From assembly GCF_003594885.1 (NCBI RefSeq), contig NZ_QZEZ01000001.1, positions 1-64,000 on the forward strand: DNA of 64,000 bases, in the 5' to 3' direction. Under the pieces are notes generated by a model. It was not told where the DNA came from. It worked only from the letters and a program-made list of their open reading frames with translations, and searched no databases. A program made the position numbers and the translations under genes. Shown one piece after another: positions 56,120-63,004 of this stretch (positions within the stretch are counted from its first letter, which is position 1; each line of letters begins with the position of its first letter). Source of the DNA: Vallicoccus soli (GTDB taxonomy: Bacteria; Actinomycetota; Actinomycetes; Motilibacterales; Motilibacteraceae).

Positions 56120-56434
56120 TCAGCGGCCGAGCAGCTCGGCCGCGCCGGTGTCGGTCGCCCAGTAGACGCAGGCGTTGCCGGCGAGCGCCTGCCCCGCCGT
56201 GGCGACCGCGGCGCTCATCTCCCCGCTGCGCGCGCCGAGCTCGGCAGCGAAGGCGTGCAGGGCGCCGACGACCGGCCCGGGGGCGCAGGCGCCGGCCGCG
56301 GCGGTCGCCGCGGCCGCACCGGCGCTGCCCTCGGTGCCGATCGCCTCGCCGTCCTCGGCGAGCCAGCCGGCGCCCGCCTCGAGGACCGGGGGGCGGACGT
56401 CGTACGACCCGCCGCCCCCGCTCTGCGCGCCCAT
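56120..56434 (-). CDS. EspC-like type VII secretion target
   Basis: A 104-residue helical protein: VLEAGAGWLAEDGEAIGTEGSAG, HAFAAELGARSGEMSAAVATAGQALAGNACVYWATDTGAAEL. This fits the small ESX-1-associated EspC/DUF2580 group that is secreted with toxins or serves as a partner. ATG overlaps the esxA stop (ATGA) and the toxin starts 13 bp later, so the three form one translational run. Confidence 0.78.
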   Translation of the reverse strand: MGAQSGGGGSYDVRPPVLEAGAGWLAEDGEAIGTEGSAGAAAATAAAGACAPGPVVGALHAFAAELGARSGEMSAAVATAGQALAGNACVYWATDTGAAELLGR

Positions 56435-56724
56435 CAGCCCCAGGACGCCGTGTTGGCGGCCTCGCCGGCCTGGTAGTCGGCGTTGGCGACGTCCGTGGCG
56501 CGCTGGAACTGCCCGAGGGCCTCGGTGAGGTCCTGCCAGGCGGCGTCCCACTTCTGCTGGTGCGCGTAGTACGCCGTCTGGGCGGAGCCCTCCCACGTCG
56601 CCACCATCGGGGCGATGTCGGCCTTGAGCTCCTGCAGGCGCTGGCCCTGCGCGGCGACACCGGCGGCGATGTCGCCGACCGCGGTGTCGAGCGAGCCGAA
56701 GGTCACGCGGATCTGGTCAGCCAT
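56434..56724 (-). CDS. esxA: WXG100 protein (ESAT-6-like)
   Basis: A 96-residue two-helix protein: RVTFGSLDTAVGDIAAGVAAQGQRLQELKADIAPMVATWEGSAQTAYYAHQQKWDAAWQDL, with W-E-G at the turn (44-46) and a C-terminal YQAGE that fits the YxxxD/E export signal. It is a typical ESX substrate that dimerises with the other Esx. ATG start. Follows the other esx gene by 27 bp. Confidence 0.92.
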   Translation of the reverse strand: MADQIRVTFGSLDTAVGDIAAGVAAQGQRLQELKADIAPMVATWEGSAQTAYYAHQQKWDAAWQDLTEALGQFQRATDVANADYQAGEAANTASWG

Positions 56725-56751
56725 GGTGCTCGTCCTCTCGTCGGTCGGTGC

Positions 56752-57075
56752 TCAGAAGCCGGGCGCGTCGAACGCCGCGCCGGAGGTGCTCAGGCCGCTC
56801 TGCGCCTGCGCGTCGTCCGCGGAGTAGCGCGCCTCGTTGGCCTTGATGAGCTCGCCGATCGCCGTGAGCGCCTGGTTGAGCCGGGCGTTCGCCGACTGGT
56901 AGCGCGCCTCGGCGCCGACGAAGGCGGTGCGCCCGTCGCCGAGCCACTGCCCCTCGAGCGCCATGAGGCGGTTGAGCAGGGCGTTGAGGTCGGCGCGGAT
57001 CGACTCCGCGTCGGAGAGGACCTTCTGCGAGGTCGCCTGCATCGTCGCGGTCGAGGTGTCGAACAGACCCGCCAC
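56752..57075 (-). CDS. esxB: WXG100 protein (CFP-10-like)
   Basis: A 107-residue WXG100 protein: MQATSQKVLSDAESIRADLNALLNRLMALEGQWLGDGRTAFVGAEARYQSANARLNQAL, with W-L-G at the turn and YSADD near the C terminus as YxxxD export signal. GTG start 6 bases after GGGGAGGC. First gene of the esx-toxin-immunity run; the 163-bp gap upstream ends at eccB. Likely partner of the 56434-56724 protein. Confidence 0.92.
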   Translation of the reverse strand: MAGLFDTSTATMQATSQKVLSDAESIRADLNALLNRLMALEGQWLGDGRTAFVGAEARYQSANARLNQALTAIGELIKANEARYSADDAQAQSGLSTSGAAFDAPGF

Positions 57076-57218
57076 CGGGTGCCTCCCCTGCTCGTCGGTC
57101 CGGGGATCCGGCACCCGGGCACGGGGGCGCGACGGCAGCCCCCGTACCGGGTCACCCCGGTCTGCGGGCCGCAATCTGTCACACAGCGGGGCACGACGGG
57201 AAGCCCGCCGAGGGTCAA

Positions 57219-57236
57219 GCGCTCGTCAAGGAGCGC
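57219..57236 (-). terminator. small hairpin after eccB
   Basis: GCGCTC-GTCAAG-GAGCGC, perfect 6-bp arms, 3 bases past the eccB stop and before the esx genes. Could lower read-through into esxB. No T-tract. Confidence 0.4.
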
Positions 57237-57238
57237 GC

Positions 57239-58552
57239 TCAGCCCTGGGTCTCGACCACGGCGCCGGTCGGCGCGAGCGCGAGCCAGGCCCCCGGCAGCA
57301 GCACGGTCTGCTCGCGCCGGTAGCCGAGCGCCCGCAGGGCGTCGAGGTCGGCCACCTCGTGCGCCAGGCCGTCGGCCACGAGGCGGATCCCGCCGCTGCC
57401 CCGCGCGCTCGTGCCCGCCGGCGGCGGCGCGTCGAGGTCGGGCGGCCCGACCAGGGCGCCCTGGCCCGGCGCGAGGTGCCAGCGCACGGTGACCGGCGGG
57501 TCCGTCGGCGCCTCGCGCGGCGTCGACGGGCGCGTCCCGCGGTCCTGCGCGCTGCGCAGCAGGGACAGCTGCCCGTCCGAGCTGCGGGTGCACGGGACGA
57601 CCGGCGTCGACGGGTCCGGCACGGCGGGCGGCTCCGCCGGGGCGCCGGGGACGCCGACCGGCGGACCCTCCGGCGCGGCCTCGAGCGCGGCGTCGGGCAC
57701 GGCGCGCACCGGGCGCGGGGCCAGCAGCTCGCTCGTGCGGTCGAGGAACGGGCGGACGGTGCCGCGGCTCACGAGGTACGCCCGCCCCGTGCCCCGGCTC
57801 GCCACCACCTCCCCGCCCTGCCCCACGCCGCGCACGCCCTGCCCGGCCGGCTCGGGCGGCACGGCCAGCGGTCGCAGCGCGGGCCCGCTCGGGACGAGCG
57901 CGAGCCACGCCGCGGGCACCTCCCGCACCTGGGCCGGGAAGAGGCCCAGCGGGGCGAGGGCGTCGCCCGCGACCGGGTGCGCCCGCGCACCGGCGAGGAG
58001 CACGAGCTGCGTGCTGCCGGGCGTGCGCACCAGCAGGCCGGTGGCGTCGGCGGGCGCCCCGCCCGGCGCCCCCGCGTGGACGTCCACCGCGGCCGGCGCC
58101 GTGAGGCAGGCGGTGAAGCCGGTGGGGCGCTCGGGGAGCCCCGGCGGGGCCTCGGGCAGGCCCGCCCCGCCCAGCGCCGCGCCGAGGGGGGCGGCCGCGA
58201 CGGCGTCGTGCGGGACGAGGACGGGGTCGGTCCGCCCGCCCGCGAGGAGCACGCTCGTGAGGGTCGGCGCGGGGCGCAGGCGCCCGTCCTCGGCGAGGAA
58301 CCGCGCCCCCGTCTCGCGGTCGAGCACCAGCGTCCCGTCGCGCTGCCAGCCGGAGGGCTCGCGCCCGGTCACGAAGGCGGTGCCGGCCGTCGCGGCGGCG
58401 GCGAGCAGGGCGAGGACGACGCCGGCGGCGAGCGCGGCGTTGGGGCGGCGCGGCACCTCCTCGACGTCGAGGCTGTCCCCGCGCAGCAGCGCGGCGACGC
58501 CGCGGCGGCGCGCGAAGTCCTCGGCGTCGATGAGCACCCGGCGGCTGGCCAC
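57239..58552 (-). CDS. eccB: ESX type VII secretion protein EccB
   Basis: A 437-residue protein: short cytoplasmic head SRRVLIDAEDFARRRGVAALLRGD, one membrane helix (about 38-60), and a large extracytoplasmic part with EccB repeats and two cysteines in TACLTAP and VVPCTRSS, the conserved disulfide. It sits on the outer face of the ESX membrane complex. GTG stands 6 bases after TACGCT (leaderless). First ESX gene of the run; eccE and mycP were not found in this window. Confidence 0.92.
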   Translation of the reverse strand: MASRRVLIDAEDFARRRGVAALLRGDSLDVEEVPRRPNAALAAGVVLALLAAAATAGTAFVTGREPSGWQRDGTLVLDRETGARFLAEDGRLRPAPTLTSVLLAGGRTDPVLVPHDAVAAAPLGAALGGAGLPEAPPGLPERPTGFTACLTAPAAVDVHAGAPGGAPADATGLLVRTPGSTQLVLLAGARAHPVAGDALAPLGLFPAQVREVPAAWLALVPSGPALRPLAVPPEPAGQGVRGVGQGGEVVASRGTGRAYLVSRGTVRPFLDRTSELLAPRPVRAVPDAALEAAPEGPPVGVPGAPAEPPAVPDPSTPVVPCTRSSDGQLSLLRSAQDRGTRPSTPREAPTDPPVTVRWHLAPGQGALVGPPDLDAPPPAGTSARGSGGIRLVADGLAHEVADLDALRALGYRREQTVLLPGAWLALAPTGAVVETQG

Positions 58553-58603
58553 GGCAGGAGCGTAGGCGCCCGGTCGCGCACCGCACGTCCCCCTCGTCAC
58601 CCC

Positions 58604-58631
58604 TTGACCCGGTCCGCCCAGCCGGTACGGT
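58604..58631 (+). promoter_or_regulatory. sigma70-type promoter for the repeat protein gene
   Basis: TTGACC (58604-58609), 16-base spacer, TACGGT (58626-58631), then 7 bases to the GTG at 58639. Both boxes are close to consensus. It implies a leaderless transcript. Confidence 0.6.
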
Positions 58632-58638
58632 CTGCGCC

Positions 58639-59754
58639 GTGCACGAGGAGCAGCGGGGGAGCGCGCGGCCGGGGTCCGGCGCGGTGCGCGGTGCCAAGGG
58701 GGCCGGCGGCGGGCTCGTCGTCGGCCTGACGCTCGGCCTGGCCGTGGCCGCGGCCGCCAGCGGGCTCGGCGGCGGGGGCGACACCATCTCCGCGTCGGGC
58801 GCGCCGGCCCGCGAGATCAGCCGCGCCCTCGCCGAGGAGCCGCTGCCCGTCGAGGCGCTGCCCGTGGAGGACGTCCCGGCGCTCACCGCGGCCGCGACGG
58901 CGCCGCTGCCGCAGCGGCCCCCGGCGCCGCGCCGCACGGCTCCGGCCGCCGCGCCGGCGCCCGACCCGGTGGCTGCCGCGGCCCCCGCCCCCGCGCCCGT
59001 CGAGACGCAGGTCGTCGTCGTGCGCGTGGAGGTCCCGGCGGCCGAGCCGCCGGCCGCCGCGCCCGCCGCCCCCGACGCCGCGCGGGACGCCGCCCGGCAG
59101 GCCGCGCTGCGCGAGCAGCGGGCGCAGGCGGTGCGCGAGCGGCGGGCCCTCGTGGCCGAGCAGCAGCGGGCGCAGGCGGTGCGGGCGCAGCGCGCCGCGG
59201 CGGTCCGCGGGCAGCAGGCGCTCGCGGCCCAGGAGCAGCGGGCTGCGGCGGTGCGGGAGCAGCGGGCTGCGGCGGTGCGAGAGCAGCGGGCTGCGGCGGT
59301 GCGGGAGCAGCGGGCTGCGGCGGTGCGGGAGCAGCGGGCTGCGGCGGTGCGGGAGCAGCGGGCTGCGGCGGTGCGCGAGCAGCAGCGGGCGGAGCAGCGC
59401 CGGCGGGACGGGCGCGACGGGGCCGGCGCGCCCCTCACGGCGTACGAGCGCGCGACGTGGCGCCACGTCGTGGAGCCCGCCCTGCTGCGCGGGACGGACC
59501 GGCCCGCGGCGCGGCGGCTCGTCGAGCGCCTCGAGGGGTCGGGGCAGGCGCTGCACGTGCAGCGCGCCGCCGCGCGCGTCGTCGCGGAGGGGCACCGCCG
59601 CGCCCTGGTGCGCGCGCTGTCGCGCCACGGCGCGGCGCGCGCCACGCACGTCGGGGCCCTGCGCGACGCGGTCCTGGACCGGGTCCGGCAGGTGGCCCGG
59701 GCCGAGGGCGTCGACCTCTGGCCGGCGCAGCCGGTGCGCGGCGACCGGCGCTGA
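58639..59754 (+). CDS. membrane-anchored coiled-coil repeat protein, hypothetical
   Basis: A 371-residue protein: membrane helix about 24-46, a Pro/Ala-rich stalk (about 95-140), a charged helix (145-260) built from Ala/Arg/Gln/Glu with six EQRAAAVR units from a 24-bp repeat, and a folded C-terminal part (AYERATWRHVVEPALLRGTDRPAARRLVERL...) of unknown type. Expected to extend from the membrane outward or inward as a long helix. Divergent from eccB; link to the ESX system unproven. Confidence 0.75.
   Translation: MHEEQRGSARPGSGAVRGAKGAGGGLVVGLTLGLAVAAAASGLGGGGDTISASGAPAREISRALAEEPLPVEALPVEDVPALTAAATAPLPQRPPAPRRTAPAAAPAPDPVAAAAPAPAPVETQVVVVRVEVPAAEPPAAAPAAPDAARDAARQAALREQRAQAVRERRALVAEQQRAQAVRAQRAAAVRGQQALAAQEQRAAAVREQRAAAVREQRAAAVREQRAAAVREQRAAAVREQRAAAVREQQRAEQRRRDGRDGAGAPLTAYERATWRHVVEPALLRGTDRPAARRLVERLEGSGQALHVQRAAARVVAEGHRRALVRALSRHGAARATHVGALRDAVLDRVRQVARAEGVDLWPAQPVRGDRR
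59233..59376. repeat. six 24-bp tandem repeats in the coding sequence
   Basis: Unit begins GAGCAGCGGGCTGCGGCGGT; six copies run head to tail, differing only at the last base of copies 2 and 6. Each gives Glu-Gln-Arg-Ala-Ala-Ala-Val-Arg. The near-identity implies recent or ongoing copy-number change. Confidence 0.9.
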
Positions 59755-59835
59755 CGCACGGGCGCGCCGGGCGCCGGCGGCCAGGAACATCCGGGGCCCG
59801 GGTCCGGTTGCGGGGGCGACCGAGGAGGGAGCCCC

Positions 59836-60258
59836 ATGACCAGCACCCCGGGGACCGGCACCCCGCCGACGACCACCCCGCCGGCGACGTCAACCGCCCT
59901 CGCCGCGCCCGCCGCGCTGGCGGCGCTCGTCGCGCCGGCGCAGGACGACGCGTACGCGGCCTACCGCGAGGCCGAGCTGCTGCTCGACGCGGGCCGCGCC
60001 GCCGAGGCGGCGCGGGTCGCCGCGACCGTGGTGGCGGCCGCGCCGGGGGACGTGGCCGCGCTGGAGCTGCACGCGCGGGCCCTCTTCGCCTCCGCGCAGC
60101 TGCGCCGGGCCGAGGCGGCGCTGCGCGCGCTCGTCGAGCGCCGGCCGGACGACGGGTGGGCCCGCTTCGCGCTGGCGCGCACCCTCGAGCGGCAGAGCCG
60201 CGGCGCCGAGGCCGGCGAGCACCGGCGCCTGGCGGCCGCGCTCGGCGTCACCGGCTGA
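59836..60258 (+). CDS. tetratricopeptide repeat-like protein
   Basis: A 140-residue protein. After a Thr/Pro-rich start (1-35) come helical hairpins AYAAYREAELLLDAGRAAEAARVAATVVAAAPGDVAALELHARALFASAQLRRAEAALRALVERRPDDGWARFALARTL in the TPR 34-residue rhythm (about three units). A protein-protein interaction module, no enzymatic motif. ATG follows GAGGAGGGAG. Downstream of the repeat protein, perhaps in the same transcript. Confidence 0.75.
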   Translation: MTSTPGTGTPPTTTPPATSTALAAPAALAALVAPAQDDAYAAYREAELLLDAGRAAEAARVAATVVAAAPGDVAALELHARALFASAQLRRAEAALRALVERRPDDGWARFALARTLERQSRGAEAGEHRRLAAALGVTG

Positions 60259-60271
60259 GGGGGCCCCTCAG
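60255..60271. terminator. hairpin holding both stop codons of a convergent pair
   Basis: CTGAGGGG-G-CCCCTCAG, perfect 8-bp arms; the left arm has the TGA of the TPR gene and the right arm the TGA of the small minus-strand gene. Same design as at 13880-13896. Confidence 0.6.
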
Positions 60272-60567
60272 GCGGCGGCAGCGCGGAGCGGCGCCGGCTC
60301 GTCGAGGGCCCGCAGGGCGCGGGCGAGCTCGCGCCGGGTGAGCGCCAGGGGCGCCTGCCCGGGCGCGAGCAGCTCCCACAGGTCGCGGCGGGGCTGCACG
60401 CGCACGTGCGCGGGGCCGAGCAGCGCCACCCAGCCGTGCGGCGTGCGGCGCAGGTCGCGCAGGGCGCCCGGGCCGCGGAGCCCCGCCTCGGCGGCGAGGT
60501 CGAGGAGCACCTCGGCGACCCGCCGCCCGGCGAGCCGCTCGACGAGGTGGTGCGCGTACGAGCCCAT
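60268..60567 (-). CDS. 99-residue conserved-looking hypothetical protein
   Basis: Starts MGSYAHHLVERLAGRRVAEVLLDL and contains WVALLGPAHVRVQPRRDLWELLAPG. ATG at 60567 follows GGAGGACC. The fold looks alpha/beta but no family is recognised. Convergent with the TPR gene and about 80 bp from the SDR gene. Confidence 0.6.
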   Translation of the reverse strand: MGSYAHHLVERLAGRRVAEVLLDLAAEAGLRGPGALRDLRRTPHGWVALLGPAHVRVQPRRDLWELLAPGQAPLALTRRELARALRALDEPAPLRAAAA

Positions 60568-60645
60568 GCGGTCCTCCGGTCCTGCGCGTCGCTGGTCGTC
60601 CCCCATCGGCGCGCGGGCGCCGCGACCTGAGCGGGCCGGGCGGCG

Positions 60646-61491
60646 TCAGCCGCGCGCCACCCGGACGGCGGACAGCGCGTCGAGGGCGCGCCCGTACGAG
60701 GCGGGGGCGGCCCGGGCGAGCAGGTCCGGCACCCGGGCGCTCGCGCCGACGAGCACGCGCGGGCGGCGCCGTTCGACGCCGCGCAGCACCGCCTCGGCCG
60801 CCGTGCGGGGCGCGATGGTGAGCAGCCGGGCGAAGGCGGCGCGGGCCGCCGCCGCGCGCTCGGGGTCGACGCCGGCCCCGACGCGCGCGGTGGCCGCGAT
60901 GCGGGTGGCCACGCCGCCGGGGTGCACGCACGTGACGCCGACCTCGCCCGCGAGCTCGTGGCGGAGCGCCTCGGTGAGCCCGCGCAGCCCGAACTTGCTC
61001 GCCGCGTACGCCGCCTGCCCCGCCGGGGCGACGAGGCCGTACACGCTCGACACCGTCACCAGGTGCGCGCCGGGGTTGCGCCGCAGCACCGGGACGAGGG
61101 CGTGCGTGAGCACCACCGCCGCGCGCAGGTTGACGTCGAGGACCCACTCGACGTCCTCGAGCGACACCTCGTCGTAGCGCCCGGCCAGGGCGACGCCGGC
61201 GTTGCTGACGACCAGCGTCGTCCCCGGGTGCCCGGCCGCGACCGCCCGGGCGGCGTCGACGGCGGCCGCGCGGTCGGCGAGGTCGACGACCCGGGTGGCG
61301 ACCTGCAGGCCGGGGTGCCGCGCGCGCAGCCCGGCCGCGACCGCCCCCAGCCGCCCGCCCTGCCGGTCCAGGAGCACCAGGTGGCTGCCGCGCCGGGCCA
61401 GGCCCTCGGCGAGCGCCTCCCCGATGCCCCCGGCGGCCCCGGTGACGATGGCGGTGCCGCCGGCGAAGGCGTACGGCCCGAGCCGGCTCAC
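60646..61491 (-). CDS. short-chain dehydrogenase/reductase
   Basis: A 281-residue SDR: GGTAIVTGAAGGIGEALAEGLARRG (TGxxxGIG), LVVSNAGVALAG, VSSVYG, and AYAASKFGLRGL (Tyr-xxx-Lys). Its GTG overlaps the monooxygenase stop (GTGA), so the two are translationally coupled; the pair could oxidise and reduce one ketone or alcohol substrate. NAD(P) dependent. Confidence 0.9.
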   Translation of the reverse strand: MSRLGPYAFAGGTAIVTGAAGGIGEALAEGLARRGSHLVLLDRQGGRLGAVAAGLRARHPGLQVATRVVDLADRAAAVDAARAVAAGHPGTTLVVSNAGVALAGRYDEVSLEDVEWVLDVNLRAAVVLTHALVPVLRRNPGAHLVTVSSVYGLVAPAGQAAYAASKFGLRGLTEALRHELAGEVGVTCVHPGGVATRIAATARVGAGVDPERAAAARAAFARLLTIAPRTAAEAVLRGVERRRPRVLVGASARVPDLLARAAPASYGRALDALSAVRVARG

Positions 61492-62957
61492 GCCGCCCGC
61501 CCGGGCGCCGGCGCGTCGAACCGCACCCCGTCGGTGAGCGGGCCCCAGCGCAGCAGCCGCAGGTCGCGCAGGTAGTCCTGGTGCAGCCGCCACGGCGCCG
61601 CCGGCCCCTGCCGCGGCAGCCGGCCCGCACCCCGCAGGACGTAGCCGGACCGCAGGTCGATGAGCGGCACGAGGTCCTCCTCGGGCAGGTCGGGCGCGAC
61701 GGGGACGACCGAGCGGTGCCCGGTCCGGTCGAGGTGGCGCAGCAGCCGGCTGACGTACGTCGCCACGAGGTCGGCCTTGAGCGTCCAGGACGCGTTGGTG
61801 TAGCCGACCGTGAGGGACAGGTTGGGCACGCCGCCGAGCATGAGCCCCTTGTACGCCAGGGTGCGCGCCGGGTCGACCTCCTCGCCGTCGACGACGAGGC
61901 GCAGGCCGCCGAGCGCCAGGAGCTCCAGGCCCGTGGCGGTGACGACGACGTCGGCGGGCAGCGTACGGCCGCTGGCAAGGGCTATCCCGTCGGTCACGAA
62001 CCGCTCGACCGCGTCCGTGACCACCTCGGCCCGGCCCTCGCGCACGACGCGGAACAGGTCGCCGTCCGGCACGACGCACAGCCGCTGGTCCCAGGGGTCG
62101 TACGACGGCGTGAAGTGGGTGGCGACGTCGTAGCCGGGCGGCAGCTGCGCCGCGGCCCGCCGCTGCAGGAGCGCCGCGACCCGCTGCGGCCGGCGCCGGC
62201 TGGCGCGGTAGAGGGCCCGGCTCAGCAGCACGTTCTTCCAAAGGACGACGGGGCGGACCACCGGCCCGGGGAGCGCCCGCCGCAGCCGGCGCGCCAGCGG
62301 GTCGTCCGACGGCAGCGCCAGGACCCACGAGGGCGAGCGCTGCAGCATCGTCACCCGCGCCCCCCGCGCGGCGAGCGCCGGGACGAGCGTGACCGCCGTC
62401 GCGCCGCTGCCGACGACGACCACGTCGCGCCCGGCCACCTCGAGGTCCTGCGGCCAGTGCTGCGGGTGCACCACGTCGCCGCGGAACGCCTCCCGCCCGG
62501 GGAAGGCCGGCGCGTACCCCGCGTCGTAGCGGTAGTAGCCCGTGCAGGCGGCGAGCCACGAGCAGGTGAGGCGCAGCTCGTCCCCGGTGTCCCCGCGCGC
62601 GACGGTGAGGGTCCAGCGGGCGTCGGCGGACGACCACGCGGCGGCGACCACGCGGTGGTGCAGGCGCACGCGCCGGTCGACGCCGGTCTCCGCGGCGGTC
62701 TCGCGCAGGTACGCCAGGATCGACGCCCCGTCGGCGATGGCCCGGGGGCCCCGCCAGGGGCGGTCGGCGTACCCCAGGGTGTGCATGTCCGAGTCGGAGC
62801 GGACCCCGGGGTAGCGGAACAGGTCCCAGGTCCCGCCCGTCGCGCCCCGGGCCTCGAGCACGGCGACGCTGCGGTGCGGGTGGTCCCGCAGCAGGCGCGC
62901 GGCCATGCCGGTGCCGGACAGCCCGGCCCCCACGACGACGACGTCCACGTGCTCCAC
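61488..62957 (-). CDS. flavin-containing (Baeyer-Villiger-type) monooxygenase
   Basis: A 489-residue class B flavin monooxygenase: VVVVGAGLSGTGMAARLL (FAD), GGTWDLFRYPGVRSDSDMHTLGY, FRGDVVHPQHWPQDLEVAGRDVVVVGSGATAVTL (FMO-type and NADPH fold). GTG at 62957 follows GAGGAGGG. It inserts oxygen into a ketone or heteroatom; the substrate is unknown. Coupled downstream SDR suggests an alcohol-ketone-ester path. Confidence 0.9.
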   Translation of the reverse strand: MEHVDVVVVGAGLSGTGMAARLLRDHPHRSVAVLEARGATGGTWDLFRYPGVRSDSDMHTLGYADRPWRGPRAIADGASILAYLRETAAETGVDRRVRLHHRVVAAAWSSADARWTLTVARGDTGDELRLTCSWLAACTGYYRYDAGYAPAFPGREAFRGDVVHPQHWPQDLEVAGRDVVVVGSGATAVTLVPALAARGARVTMLQRSPSWVLALPSDDPLARRLRRALPGPVVRPVVLWKNVLLSRALYRASRRRPQRVAALLQRRAAAQLPPGYDVATHFTPSYDPWDQRLCVVPDGDLFRVVREGRAEVVTDAVERFVTDGIALASGRTLPADVVVTATGLELLALGGLRLVVDGEEVDPARTLAYKGLMLGGVPNLSLTVGYTNASWTLKADLVATYVSRLLRHLDRTGHRSVVPVAPDLPEEDLVPLIDLRSGYVLRGAGRLPRQGPAAPWRLHQDYLRDLRLLRWGPLTDGVRFDAPAPGRAA

Positions 62958-63004
62958 GCTGCGGGCCCTCCTCCTCGACGGCCCGTCCACGCTAACCCGT
63001 TGCC

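Noticed and set aside
59233-59376. CRISPR-like array
   Set aside because: The 24-bp units are contiguous with no spacers and keep a reading frame; it is a coding minisatellite.
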